A stretch of 64,000 bases of DNA from Gonapodya prolifera JEL478 (GCA_001574975.1 KQ965753.1:248001-312000); one strand, 5' to 3'; numbered from the stretch's first letter, positions 22,439 to 33,657 are shown. Notes: generated from the letters alone by a model not told the origin. A program made the numbers and translations.

Positions 22439-22744
22439 ACTTTTTTTTTTTTTTTGGATTGCTACCGTCTGAAAAAGCGGGAGAGATTGTGTGGACGTGT
22501 TACATCAATGTGTCACAATCAACTTCACCATCCATTATTGTGTAGTGGTGTGTTTTGTTCCTGGATTCAGAAATGTATCGCAATTGCAAAAGAAATACTA
22601 TTTTCATGACAGTCTATGTTCTGATGAAAAGAGAAAGAATCTAGTCAAATCTTCTCAGTAACAGCGGTCGATTTAGAATACAACACCAATGAAGCCCCTT
22701 CCTTCCAGCCCTGCGGGTTCGATATGTTCTTCGTGTCCCCAAAT
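22439..22744. other. 3' flanks of convergent genes, with a T homopolymer
   Basis: This lies between the CCHC gene and the end of the patatin gene. A run of about 16 T begins near 22441. Nothing else is recognisable. Confidence 0.4.
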
Positions 22745-23909
22745 TCACTGACTGAAATCAGAGCTTCCGCCCGTCCAAAAAATTCTGTCAAAACCTGTCC
22801 TCTTGACAGTATCCATCCATCTCTTCACGTCCCGCTCTCCGTCTTGCATAATCTGCATCAAAGCGTCCCTACTTCGTGGTGGGAAGAGTCTGTAAATGCC
22901 CGGGTAGCGAGGAAGATCCACGGGTGGTGAAATGTCGGCTTCACCAGAGTACGGTGATACGGTGAAGGTTCGCGAGTCCAGCACAGGTTGGTGACCAAAA
23001 CGCGAAAAACAGCCGTCGATGTAGAGTCGTCCGTCGACAAGAAGGGGTGGCTTTTCGTTCTGTTATCCGTGTGGAATTAAACTTCAGTGATTATTCCTGG
23101 AATGGATCTTGGCTTGTATACTACTCACGTAGATCGGAATGTAGCTTGACGCATGAATCATGTTGAGGAGGTGATCGTTGGAGGGGAATTCGGAAACCTT
23201 TATTAGCGGTTCGCAATTGCAGTCATTGGAGCGCAGCCAGAATGCCACATTATGAACGCACCAAGACATTCTTCATATCCGGAAACGAGGTGACGCTCAA
23301 GAAGAGTTTTCCAGAGAGAAACTCGTGGGCCTTTTTTCCTACCCTTTGCTCCCACTGTTCAATGATCGCACGGAGCTCAGCAGAGACAACCCCGGCGACC
23401 TTCCCAACGGGCCCAGAGAACCGATTGGTGCGTCTGTGTTCCAAGACATTGAAGTAGTAGTCCACGATACGGGACGTTGGGACGTCGAGAGCACAAAAGA
23501 GAGCGATGATGGATCCGGTGGACGAACCGAGGTACTGGATTGACGAAAGGGCAGAGGGTGGGAGGTGGTTTCGGAGGGTAGCCACGACTCCTAGGTATGA
23601 TACAGATAATACGTAGAATAAAATTGATGTTTGTTGATCGCAAGCTTGGGACCCACCGATGTGGTAGATTTTGAGCCATCCGCAACCACAAAACGAAACT
23701 TGGAACGGAGGATTTGCACGCAATGAGTCCAAAGAGTCGGAGAGCTTGAGCAGATTCTTCTTTACGTTGAAGGAAAGGTCGCCGGTGAGATGCGACCAAG
23801 TGTAATTAGATGTCATCCGCTTCATGTTTCCAACGTAGGAGCGATTGGGGAGTTCGAAGGCCTTTTTCCAGAGCTTTTCTAGACGGGGATGATTTTTTCG
23901 CAGCTCCAT
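22745..23909 (-). CDS. PNPLA-type patatin-like phospholipase/lipase
   Basis: Four exons, complement(join(22745..23059, 23129..23197, 23262..23590, 23657..23909)), 321 aa, all phases closing. The oxyanion region reads CGCGWLKIYHIG and continues VVATLRNHL, as in the adiponutrin/ATGL (PNPLA2-4) group. The nucleophile elbow is GSSTG with Ser108. The catalytic Asp is Asp232 in YIDGCFSRFG, where the usual DGG is DGC. The block SRTFTVSPYSGEADISPP also matches PNPLA2-like proteins. The expected activity is hydrolysis of acylglycerols or phospholipids by a Ser-Asp dyad at membranes or lipid droplets. An upstream exon ending INDPVIHSIGIHDE (about 24035-23990) can be joined in phase through an intron ending at the SLMELRK codons, so the real start may lie upstream of 23909. 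Confidence 0.8.
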
Positions 23910-24289
23910 TAACGACTTTAAAACCCGGTCTGTGGTTCAAATCGAAATTTTGCTTTCGTGCAGTATCACTGGAGTCTGTTTTATGCCATACCTCGTCGTG
24001 TATACCAATGCTGTGGATGACCGGGTCGTTTATGAGGAAAAATACTCTCTTGCAGAAGAGTGAGAATCTCGAAACTCCAAGTCAGCGTGTTCGTCAGCTT
24101 GGATGCAAAATGGAGGCCGAACGAAGCTATCCTGCATGCAAGCGCTTCCCGGAATGAGGTCCGTCGCCACTCATTGTCACGTGGGGATCTTCCTGCCACA
24201 TCAGAAGCGTACCGAACGTTGAGTCCACGCCACGAATGGCAAAGGGAGGACACGCTGGGTGCATGAGTTCCGGGCCAAACGCGAAAGAC

Positions 24290-25433
24290 ACTGGATCTCC
24301 GACCAAGAGTTATCATTCCCGTCACGGTTCTCATCACCGTTGCAGCATTTCTGCTCGACATTCTGTCTCTCAAGAGGGTTCAACTATCTTTGCTGCGGAT
24401 GCTGCGCCTCGCCGGATCATTGCGTGGAACGCACGTGGATCGCAGCTGGGGGGCGCCTTGGGGTGCAAGCCGAACTCCCTTTCGCTCGAAGATTGCAGTG
24501 ATGGTCCTTCCGAGCGCATCGATCTTCGCAGGGTGAGACGAATGCATTACACGCCGGTCTGCCAGCCGTCCAATCGTCGTTCCTCATTAGACGGTGGAAG
24601 GTGGAACACTGTCCCAAAGAGCTTTTGCAACAAGTATTGACAGCCCAAGGTACGCCCGATGTTATGATGGTATGGGCGCAACCGGCGCTAATTATCAACC
24701 TGAAGGAATGAGCTGGTTTCGGAAGGAAATCGTCCTCCACGCACCTGTATTACCCGTTTTGGAAGTCTCTGTGGGACACTCGGCGGAAAGAAAGTGCGAA
24801 GTGCTGACGCTTGCCCAGAAAGGTGATATGACTGCAGCTCATGATGTCTCGAGCGGCCTGCGTTGGAATTCCTGTTCTTGTCATACTTACCCGTCTCACA
24901 ATTGCATGGAAAAGTCCCTGGTTTTCACACTGCCAACGAGTTCAGCGTTGACGGAAAGCCCAAGACCGTCTTGGATAATTTGTACGGCCAGCTGTTCATT
25001 GCATTTTGGTGGGAGAACGGCACTCTTGTTCAGGTAAGGAGTCCGTTTTCTGGCTTCTCCATTTGTGTGCATACGATTTTGGTCTCGCACTGATCTCAAT
25101 AGCGAACTGAGTCGACGAATCCTCCGTGGACGATGGTTGCGAAGTGGTCCGTTGCGGCCGATGGAAAAACCTATGTTCGGGACAATACATTCACCGTGAG
25201 TTTTGCTCCGATATGCGTGTACTTGGCTGTGGCGTGTAATTTCGAACTTGAAACTGACCCATCCGCTTATTGGCAAATCAAAGTCGCCAACATTTTCCAC
25301 TTCTTTTCAAACCATTTACACTCGTTTGCACCAGAATTACCCCGCGGCCCTTGGACCTCACGAAACTTCACCGCATGCTTCATCCCTTTATCACAATCAT
25401 GGTTCCCCGCAGTTGATTCAGTTGCAAGCATAA
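24290..25433 (+). CDS. Unrecognised multi-exon gene
   Basis: Support comes from splice-like joins. An exon from about 24290 encodes a hydrophobic segment (VIIPVTVLITVAAFLLDIL) and ends near 24534 before GGTGAGAC. An acceptor near 24591 resumes RWKVEHCPKELLQQVLTAQG. Later exons encode FSVDGKPKTVLDNLYGQLF and AFWWENGTLVQ (to about 25032), then an intron GTAAGG...CAATAG. After it come RTESTNPPWTMVAKWSVAAD to about 25196, then GTGAGT, and a last exon SPTFSTSFQTIYTRLHQNYP to the TAA at 25431-25433. The middle joins (24680-24850) are not resolved. The composition suggests a single membrane anchor followed by an extracellular or lumenal domain rich in Trp. I recognise no family. Confidence 0.4.
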
Positions 25434-26059
25434 AGAACGATTCTGGCTTAAATCTTCAGAGCCGCCCCTACCATTCGATCATCATATATTCAAACACATG
25501 TATTTACTCATTACATCTGCAAATGTGCACCGTTGAATCCGTCATGCTGAAATCAAGCCCTCGGCCACCAACTTCCGGAGTGATCAAGGAAGCCGAATTC
25601 CGTTCAGATACATTCTCCAGCAGCCTACATAAAATGGTATAAATGCTATTGATACGAGTGGTTTCCATGGCGAGTCTACTATACCGATAGGTCGGACGGG
25701 TTAGGAGTTCAGAGCAATTTGTTCCATTCCCGCCTTACGCCCTCGTCTCTGCATCTCCTTTGTAGTTTCAATTTGAAACGAACACCATCGGACTGCGGAG
25801 GCGAAAAACAATTATTGCACTCTGGCGCGTATTTTTCTACACGACTGACCAAAGTTTGGGAAAGAGTTACCTCAAATGTTGCAGTTCTTTACAATACGCC
25901 CCGAATACTAACGCCGATCCCTAAACAAACACAGACTTTTCATGTCCCAGTCTGTGATCCGACATGTAACACGCGTCGACCCAGGGACTGTGAATCTCAA
26001 TACGCCCGAGCTCCGGATTTGAATATTTCTGACTTACAACTTCCGATGGTGCTCGGAAG
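25434..26059. other. Intergenic, nothing recognised
   Basis: Only short frames. No repeat, RNA gene or splice-supported exon was found. Confidence 0.4.
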
Positions 26060-27342
26060 ATGAACAGATTTCCGTGGCACATGGTCGCGGTTGCAGCGGC
26101 TGCCACTGCAGCGATTGGTGGAGCAACACGCTTCGACCCCTGGACGATACTGCTGTCGAACTTTCCTTCTCCACGGCTGCTGTGCATGGAACATAGATGC
26201 GGCAAAGATGATCCAGGATTTTGATTTCGGGCGATCCCTGGACTTCCAGGGGATTTGGAGGGAAGCTGATATAGCAGCATCGCAAAATCGTCATGTGGAA
26301 ATTGTTAACACTATCGCGGAGATGAAGGAGGAACCTGAAGGCCGAGACAAGTGGTCTCTCGAAATAGTAGCGGAATTCGGTCCTCTTTCCCGTATGCTGA
26401 CCCTCATGTCGACCCGCTTTGAGTCTTACCAAGACCTTACCGCATCCCCATAATGCAGCAAAGAGGCTCGCCGTCGAAGTCGAGGCACTTCCAGCGCTCC
26501 TCAAGCATTACACGAAATGCAAAATTGACCTGGAAACCTCCAGATGAAACTCTTGGATCTCTGCAGCCCTTCGCACACAGTGCTACTACGAGAAAGGTGA
26601 CGCAGTGCAACTCTTGGTCGCTGAAGGTGCCTGCTTCAGTTCCACCCATTTCAACCTCATGGCGGCACGTGGAGAGACTGAGACACTGAAGGCGATGTTT
26701 GATATCCTGGAGAATCTAGGAGAGACAATGCCCCAAAAGGGCTTTTTACTCTCTACGTCTCGATTCAATCACATCTCAACGGTACGACTTCTCCTGGAGC
26801 GCCACCCCGCAAGCCGAGGTCAGGTACACGAGGCGCTCATTGTTGCAGAGCGGCTTGGGCGGGCGGGATTACTTCGGACAATCATCTCAACCGTCCCGGA
26901 ATCATTTGTGACGTCCGATGGGTGGATTGAGAGAGCTACCACACGACGTGCGTGCACGCCGATAGTGAAAGTCCTTCTTGACCTACACAATCTTGGGACG
27001 ATTCAAGTGGATCCGAAGAAGATGCTTCTGGATGCCCTGCTCGCGTGGCACACGAGGGCAGTGAAGCACCTCCTCCCCATTGCCGCAAGCGAGGGTACTG
27101 TGCGAACGATGAGGAACCTCCTGCGTAGTGGCCTCAAGAGAGAACCATTGGTAGACGTTCACGAGGGCGATGATGCGGTACTCATTGCTGCAGTCGAGGC
27201 CTCAATGTTGACCTCGGCGACGTTCCTGCTCTCGCACGGAGCTCGTGTTGGCACCAAACGGGGGAGGGCGCTGAAAGTTGCGGAAAGAAGACGGTATGAA
27301 CAAATTGTGGACGCTTTCAGAGCCCAAGTGAACGACCATTAG
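26060..27342 (+). pseudogene. Decayed paralogue of the ankyrin-type gene at 28363-30318
   Basis: The C-terminal 245 codons (26605-27342) are open and align with the end of the intact gene: LLPIAASEGTVRTMRNLL versus LLPIAGKYGRVKVLRRLL, and EPLVDVHEGDDAVLIAAVEA versus APLVDIYARDNNALLYATEA. Upstream the match continues in other frames: NTIAEMKEEPEGRDKW (about 26310) versus DTIAEANELPEGRDMF, and WHMVAVAAATAAIGG (about 26075). The frame changes at least twice (near 26215-26235 and 26390-26600), and no F-box-like start is present. It lies in inverted orientation to the intact copy, with ADE8 between them. Confidence 0.7.
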
Positions 27343-27593
27343 TGTTCGTATAATTTGATGTGACTCTGACGTTTCTACATGCCGTGCTGCAAATTGCGAT
27401 AACATTGAGTCGACACCTTTTGCTGTACACATTTTTTTTTCGTCCATTGAGCAAATATAGTGATCCGTTCTTGGAAGTGAATTGAATGTGATACGGACCC
27501 GAACTTTTTCCACTCGTCAAACCGTCGACATATAATACACATTTATGTTCCTTATTACTATTGTGCGAATGCACCGCTGATGGCGACGGTGAC

Positions 27594-28250
27594 CTACGAC
27601 ATGTTGAAACCCAAGTCCTCCAACCTCTTCCGAATGCCCTCGACGATGAGACCGTGCTCGGTTTCATGAATCCGAGTCTGCAAGTTCTCGAGCGTATCTC
27701 CGGGTAGAATCGGCACCTCTCTCTTGCATACCACCTCGCCTCTGTCCACCTCTGGAACCACTTTATGCACCATCACCCCCGTTCGCGAAATCTTTCCCTC
27801 CTTGAACGCCGCATACGCCCTCTCAATCGCCTCTGCTCCGTCGAACTCTCCCGGCAAGGCCGGGTGGAGGTTGAGCACAGTACCCTCTGCAAAGTGCGCG
27901 AGGAACCGCGGGGACAGGATGTGCATCCACCCAGCGAGCATTACGAGGTCTGGTTTGTAGTCCGTGGCAATCTTCCTCCCGAGCTCGTCGTCGTAGTCCT
28001 CGCGGGTCTTGCCCTGGTCTTTGAAGGGTTTGAGGGTGAAGACGAGGGTGGGGATGCCAGCTTTCGCCGCACGCTCGAGGCCGAATGCTTTGGATCGATT
28101 CGAGACGACAAGTGCGATGTCGGCGGGGAGAGATGGGTGGGAGGAGTCGGCGGAGGGAGACTGAGTGGATGCGTCGATGATTGCCTGGAGGTTCGATCCG
28201 TTGCCCGAAATCAGAACAACGGTGCGCGGCTTTCGGGAATGTGAAGTCAT
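27594..28250 (-). CDS. ADE8: Phosphoribosylglycinamide formyltransferase (GAR transformylase)
   Basis: Single exon, 218 aa, close to the usual 200-215 aa of the family. It transfers a formyl group from 10-formyl-THF to glycinamide ribonucleotide in step 3 of de novo purine synthesis, in the cytosol. The N-terminus carries the phosphate-binding VLISGNGSNLQAIIDA. The formyl-folate site is MLAGWMHILSPRFL. The catalytic Asn-His-Asp set is visible as LNLHPALPGEFDG (Asn, His) and the Asp in VPEVDRGEVV. A stand-alone enzyme is the fungal and bacterial arrangement, whereas animals fuse it with GARS and AIRS. It sits between the decayed and the intact ankyrin-type genes. Confidence 0.95.
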   Translation of the reverse strand: MTSHSRKPRTVVLISGNGSNLQAIIDASTQSPSADSSHPSLPADIALVVSNRSKAFGLERAAKAGIPTLVFTLKPFKDQGKTREDYDDELGRKIATDYKPDLVMLAGWMHILSPRFLAHFAEGTVLNLHPALPGEFDGAEAIERAYAAFKEGKISRTGVMVHKVVPEVDRGEVVCKREVPILPGDTLENLQTRIHETEHGLIVEGIRKRLEDLGFNMS

Positions 28251-28362
28251 GGTGATGTCTGTGCGGCTACTGGGGACGCGGACAGGGCTGTCGATTGAGT
28301 CAAATGAGATGGAGAAACCGATTGCTGCGGTGAATGCTAGCTGTTTTCTTCCTTTATTGTTC

Positions 28363-30318
28363 TTATTTCGACGAGCGATATAAATTTAAAACGTTCACCA
28401 CGGCATGATCACCCCGCGCAGTCGCTACTTCCGCAGCCTGCTCTACATGATTGTCTACATTTACCCCTAATTTGAGCAGGAACGCCACGGTTCCTGCAAC
28501 GCCCGCCTCGGTGGCATATAAGAGTGCGTTATTGTCTCTGGCGTAGATATCCACAAGTGGCGCGCCCTTGCCACGAGGTAGCAGGAGCCTTCTGAGGACC
28601 TTCACGCGACCATATTTCCCCGCGATTGGTAAGAGACGCTTGGCGGCAGATTTGATAGTGGAGACGTCACAGAACTTGAGTGCAAACTTGAGTAGGAATA
28701 TGGCAAGGTTGGTGGTGAAGCCTTCCTGCACTGCAGACCAGAACTCGTCTGACTGACACAGAGCCGAAGCGTCGACAAGGTGCCGACGCAGGATCATACG
28801 GACCACGCCAGTGTGACCGCTTTGTGCGGCAGTGATGACCATTCTCTTCACGTCAAACTCGATGACGCCCTCCTTGCGTAGGTCAAGAAGAAGTGCCATT
28901 GTGCTCGTGTGAGCGCGGTTCGTGGCCGCACCCTGCACCCACGGGTCGGACGGGACGAACGTGTCCGGGAGCGTTCTGATGACTGATCGAATGATATCAG
29001 GCCGGCCCCACTGCCCTGCAGATTCCAAGACTCGAGGTAGCAAAGCCAGGCTTGCGGCATGTCGTTGGAGAAGAAGGTTGACAAGCACAGGATGGTCCCT
29101 CCGAACAGCAGTTAACACAATATCGGCATCAGGGGCTCCAACGTCGTATTTTTCCCAAATCGTCAGCAAAACGTCCACCACATCTACGTGTCCCAACGTC
29201 ACTGGTTCAACGAACATGGCCGCTTCAGTGACAGCGCCACGGTCACAGAGAAGCTGAACAGAATCGGCCGCGCCCTTGGAGCACGCGGCGCTGAGGGCCT
29301 CACTTAGGTCCTTCTGGTCAAACCAAACAGACGGTGGGTGCCACCAGTCGAGAAGCGCCTTTAACGGTCCTGCATATCGTCTCGTCGCAGCTCTCGCGAT
29401 GATGGATGGGGGTATGGTGGAATAGGAGTCTGATCGGTCCTCGAGCAGAAGTTTAACATGATACGTAGGGCCAGACGTCGCCGCTATTCGAAGGCAGAAC
29501 ATGTCTCTCCCCTCAGGAAGCTCGTTCGCTTCTGCAATTGTATCGATGATCGTCAAGTGTCCCTTGGATGCTGCAATCCTAGCCGCCTCCACCCACACGT
29601 GGAGTTCAAATTTTGCCGCACTGCTTCCAGCTGCACCGCACCTTTCCGCGAGCATCTTGACGACATCCAAATTCCCGCTGTGTGAGGCAGCGCGCAAAAT
29701 GGTGTGCCACGTATACTGTCCCATTGGCGGATGGATGTTACACAAGGCCAGGACCATATCTCGCCCAACCGCCGCATTTCCGGCAGCGGCCGTCACAACG
29801 AGGTCCCATTGGTACGGCTCCATCCATCCGAGCTGGGCCGCCACAAGCCGGAACAGCTCTACGTGAGGGGATCGTGCGGCTGTGTATAAAAGCAGGTACT
29901 CGAAGCGCGTGGGGTACTTCGAAGTTGTGATCGTTGCGCCGTTCACGAGGAGCAGCTTTACGGCGCCCACATGGCCCGCATTAATAGCTCTTGCAAGCGG
30001 TGTGGGGCTGAAGGTGAGTGACCGGGCTGATTCGTTCCGGAAAATCACTGGTTGGTTGATGTCTTTCACGAGCTGTAGAATAAGTTCAAGCACGGCAGCG
30101 TCCCCCTTTTCGGCTTCAGCGGCGAGAGCATGTTCCGGAGAAGAGAAATGTCGGAGAGCCCTTTGGGCGATCGATTGCGGGTGGCGGAAGATGGCGAGGA
30201 GTGATTTGTTGAGGGCATCGACGGGAAGCGCGAGTCTGAAGTCGATGCAGAAGAGTCCGATGTGGGAGACGATCTCTGTGGGAAGCGATAGCAGAGGAAA
30301 CTTCGATGGCAGTTCCAT
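28363..30318 (-). CDS. F-box-like/ankyrin-repeat protein
   Basis: One long intronless frame, 651 aa from the first ATG (30318); the frame is open to 30393 but without an earlier ATG. The N-terminus (LLSLPTEIVSHIGLFCIDFR) looks like an F-box helix. The rest is a solenoid of degenerate ankyrin-like repeats of about 33 aa, for example PLARAINAGHVGAVKLLLVN, AASHSGNLDVVKMLAERCG, AVRRDHPVLVNLLLQRH and ATEAGVAGTVAFLLKLG. This layout suggests a substrate receptor for an SCF-type ligase, but the target is unknown. A broken paralogue lies at 26060-27342 in the opposite orientation. Confidence 0.8.
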   Translation of the reverse strand: MELPSKFPLLSLPTEIVSHIGLFCIDFRLALPVDALNKSLLAIFRHPQSIAQRALRHFSSPEHALAAEAEKGDAAVLELILQLVKDINQPVIFRNESARSLTFSPTPLARAINAGHVGAVKLLLVNGATITTSKYPTRFEYLLLYTAARSPHVELFRLVAAQLGWMEPYQWDLVVTAAAGNAAVGRDMVLALCNIHPPMGQYTWHTILRAASHSGNLDVVKMLAERCGAAGSSAAKFELHVWVEAARIAASKGHLTIIDTIAEANELPEGRDMFCLRIAATSGPTYHVKLLLEDRSDSYSTIPPSIIARAATRRYAGPLKALLDWWHPPSVWFDQKDLSEALSAACSKGAADSVQLLCDRGAVTEAAMFVEPVTLGHVDVVDVLLTIWEKYDVGAPDADIVLTAVRRDHPVLVNLLLQRHAASLALLPRVLESAGQWGRPDIIRSVIRTLPDTFVPSDPWVQGAATNRAHTSTMALLLDLRKEGVIEFDVKRMVITAAQSGHTGVVRMILRRHLVDASALCQSDEFWSAVQEGFTTNLAIFLLKFALKFCDVSTIKSAAKRLLPIAGKYGRVKVLRRLLLPRGKGAPLVDIYARDNNALLYATEAGVAGTVAFLLKLGVNVDNHVEQAAEVATARGDHAVVNVLNLYRSSK

Positions 30319-30628
30319 TGTGATGCCGCGGACATTTCCAAGTCCTCCCCCTGGACTTTTCTTCCAAAACCAAAAGCCCTCAAGCTTGAGCAATCCAGGT
30401 GGGAGAGAACAAATGCTTGAGATGTTTTTCGTGCGTCACGTGCAATGCATAGGAAACACGCTGTGATGTAACTTTTTCTAAAGCACAAGTAAAACCCAGC
30501 GAGTAAAGGTAGGCAGTAAATAAAGTTCGTCGGACGTGATCATGGCTGACTGCCAGGTTTCGGTTTGTCATGACAGTGCTCGATGTGTTCACAGCCTGCG
30601 CACCAGAGCAGCAGATAAGAAAAAGTGT

Positions 30629-30920
30629 TCAGAAATGCCCTGTAACAAGACTCGACGAACCTCTATCCTGCGGAGGAGTCGTCTGTGAACGACGTGGTTC
30701 ATCATGAAGTGAGTGAGTGCGTGGTCAGTGTTGAATATGGCATAAGGGGTGGCGAGAACATGGCTTCCTCGAGACTTACTAGACCTCTACCTGCACATGG
30801 CTGACCAGCCTGGCACACGGCGCCACCGACGCTGAAGTCTTGTCGCGTTTGGATGGGGACGGCGCCAACAAGGCATGCCAAGATCCCGAGGAGGAGGACG
30901 AACGTAAGAAGTAGACGCAT
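30629..30920 (-). CDS. Small secreted peptide, 64 aa
   Basis: Two exons, complement(join(30629..30682, 30780..30920)), with a perfect GTAAGT donor and CACAG acceptor and a 97-nt intron that keeps phase. The N-terminus MRLLLTFVLLLGILACLVGA is a textbook signal peptide, with cleavage likely near GA-VPIQ. The mature part is about 42 aa: a QTRQ segment, two cysteines spaced C-x5-C (CQAGQPC), then a Gly/Ser/Pro tail ending LVTGHF. No family is recognised. Dibasic or KR-type processing sites are absent, so it need not be a pheromone-like repeat precursor. It could be a cell-wall or effector-like peptide. The same exon 1 frame also reads past the donor, giving a 72-aa unspliced alternative. Confidence 0.5.
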
Positions 30921-31950
30921 TGTCCAGGTTTGCAACCGTGCTCAGGTTATTCAAGTTCGACCGCTTTTAAGCGCCGCTAGGATGTGCATAGTACCCTTCG
31001 TGGGAAGGAACCGCCAGGTAAATGTGGGTCCGGAGAAGTTACCTCTCTTTCTTTTTGATCAAAAACGAGAAAAGCTTAATATCGTCTTCCCGTATGAATT
31101 AAATTCATAAGTATCAGTATCCGTTTGCACATCGTTGTATGGTTATATAATGTGCAAAAGTTGTGTTCGCGTTGTGGGTGCGAACCAAACCATTTAGGTT
31201 ACATCAGCAGTTTTTCGAGCAAGAGTAGCATACGTTCTTCAATACTCATCATGTCCCGCACGGTCGCTCCAACAGACTGCAACACTTAGATCTGAACCAG
31301 ACTCTCAGGGAAGTTATTCCATATTTTTTTATCCATAACTCTCTCCATTTCCCTTTTGCGTTTGGCCCTGAGATTGGGACCAGTTCCCTTCGTATCGCGT
31401 GTTTTGATTAAGGAGACGCTGATGAACGCTTCATAGAGTCCATTCCCCGATACAAATGCAATCTAACTGCAGGATGTCGCCCGATCGGTTTGGGAGAGAC
31501 TTCTGCTGCACACCGCGGCAACAGTTTGAAAAATCACATTGTTACAATCCTATCTCCAAACCGCCATCGAATTAAGGCTTTTAAACGTTGACAACATTAC
31601 CTCCATCTCGCCGCCGAGCATGTGGATCTAACTTGCGGTCAACCTTGACCAGATTGATCGCCTCTCCGCAACAATGTAAACTGCTCCAAATACATACGTG
31701 TCGCTCACTCTGGACTCTGGTGTTCTACGCCTTTCCTCCGTTATGCTTCATGCCACCCAAGGCGCGAGCACGACATTATCTGGCAATACGCTGGCACCAA
31801 TTACACCCAAGTGCTTCATACCTTTCGTACGGCATCACAGGTCAACAATATTCTTTCTGAGTCGGGAAAATGAGCTTTGATTCCGTTCGGTGCCGCACGG
31901 CTGATCTCCAGCCGAACAACACACCCACCCACTCCTTCTGATTCACTCCC
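30921..31950. other. Intergenic, 1 kb, nothing recognised
   Basis: AT-richer than its surroundings, with only short overlapping frames. It should hold the promoters of the secreted-peptide gene (minus) and the SDR gene (plus). Confidence 0.4.
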
Positions 31951-33657
31951 ATGCCACGATTCGACGTCCGCGGCAAGGTATGCTTCTCGGCAGATTCCTA
32001 CCTCGACCGTGCTGAAACGAATCGCCTGCTCCCCATGCACCCTGCTTCGAAATGGAACTCACCTCCCTGCCAAAGGTCGCCATCATCACCGGAGCAGCCA
32101 GCGGATTCGGGGAGGGTCTTGCTCTACGGTACGACCTTCCAACTTCCTTGCACTCCTTTCCTTATAGCAATTCGAACTCGACCTCATTGTCTCGGTGTTG
32201 GTGTTTGGTGTTCGGGCCAGTCTTGCCGACCAGGGCGCCAACGTTGTGTTGGGAGACCTCAACGAGGCGGGACGTACGCTGGCAGATGCTATTAATAAAA
32301 AGTGAGGGGGGGCTGACTGTATCTTTGGCCGCGTTCGCCATCAGACAAAACTAACGTCTGATGTTAATGTCAGAGCTGGAAAGACAGTCGCGGCGTTTTC
32401 CAAATGCGACGTCACGAGCCGAACTGACATGACGACGCTCTTTGAAGTCGCCAAACGGAACTTCGGCCCCGTCGATGTACGTCGCTTTCTCTTCCTCCCA
32501 GCCCGAGGTGCAACGTCGGTTCAAATCACCTTTCCCACGCCTGCGCCGCCCCACGTCGCCTTCAGATATTTGTCGGAAACGCTGGGATCCCCGAACGCCG
32601 GGTCTTTACCGAAGACGACGAAGACACCTGGAAGTCCGTCACGGCGGTGGACCTCGACGCTGTCATTCTAGGCACGCGGATGGCAATTACGGAGTTCAAA
32701 AGGGCGAACAAGAAGGGCGTGGTTGTGAATACAGCGAGCATGGGTGCGTGCGTGCGTGATTTTTGTGGTAGGGGTTGAGTGACGGTGTGGTGATGGTCGT
32801 AGCCGGATTGGTGCCTGTCCCGGAAATGCCGGTTTGTGAGTACCACGTCCACTGGAATGTCTCGCGCTGTCTCACCATCCTTTATCGAAAGACTCAGCAG
32901 CGAAAGGCGGTGTGAGTAGTACGCCACTCTTAGCACTGTATCCATAATCCCATTGACTCCGGTTGCGACCTGGTTTCCCGACCTCAACTTCGCGTTCCAC
33001 GCCAGCTCGTCCACTTTACACGCTCCCTCAGCCGTCTTCACTCGCAGCTCAACATCCGTGTCAACTGTGGGTACCACGTCCCTTCCTTCCCCCTTTCCAC
33101 ACAACTAACAACTAACGTCACACCATCTTTCTCCCATTTCCCAATTCCTATTTCCGGTTTCCCTTGCAATTACAATTTCAGGCGTATGTCCCGGCGGCGC
33201 CGCCACCAACATCTTCAACCACCCCCTCGAGCGGGTCGAAGAGGACGGCACCGTTACAAGGTTGGAGAGGGGAAAGTTGAGTGCCGGGAGTTGGCTGAGT
33301 GTGGGGCAAGGTGAGCGTGGGAGAGGGGAGGTAAAATGGTGGTGGGGAAAAGGTGACGGGAGTGACTGACAATGCCTCCTCAACCTTGCCCGTGGTGATA
33401 AAGTCGTCGACGCGATGTTGCACGCGATTGAAGACGAGTCGATTTTTGGTGAGTTCAGTGGACCGGACCGGAGGTCTTCCTGCCGGGGCCTTCCTTTTCG
33501 TCTCGCAGTTTTACGTGCACGGTCAGCTGACACACCGAATATGCCACTTACATGTACAGGCCAAGCCCTCGCCGTGACGATCGATAGGGGCATTCAGATC
33601 AGGTACCATGGGTTCCGCCAGCCGCCAAAGGCGTTGCCGTATTTGTCCAAGATTTAA
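31951..33657 (+). CDS. Short-chain dehydrogenase/reductase (classical SDR)
   Basis: Eleven exons: join(31951..31977, 32076..32128, 32221..32301, 32374..32476, 32566..32743, 32803..32835, 32892..32911, 33006..33066, 33182..33310, 33404..33448, 33560..33657), 275 aa, with every phase closing. The cofactor motif TGAASGFG is at residues 14-21, NAG at 93-95 and the catalytic YSAAK at 159-163, the latter created only by using the acceptor CGAAAG at 32886-32891. NIRVNCVCPGGAATN follows and is the usual SDR segment after the active site. It is an NAD(P)(H)-dependent oxidoreductase of unknown substrate; the Asp ending strand 2 (VVLGDLNE) favours NAD(H). Exon 7 is only 20 nt. Confidence 0.85.

Noticed and set aside
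23245-23265. Frameshift in the patatin gene after MKNVL
   Set aside because: A GTGCGT donor and TAAAG acceptor (intron 23198-23261) restore the family sequence NVLVSEF in phase, so it is an intron.
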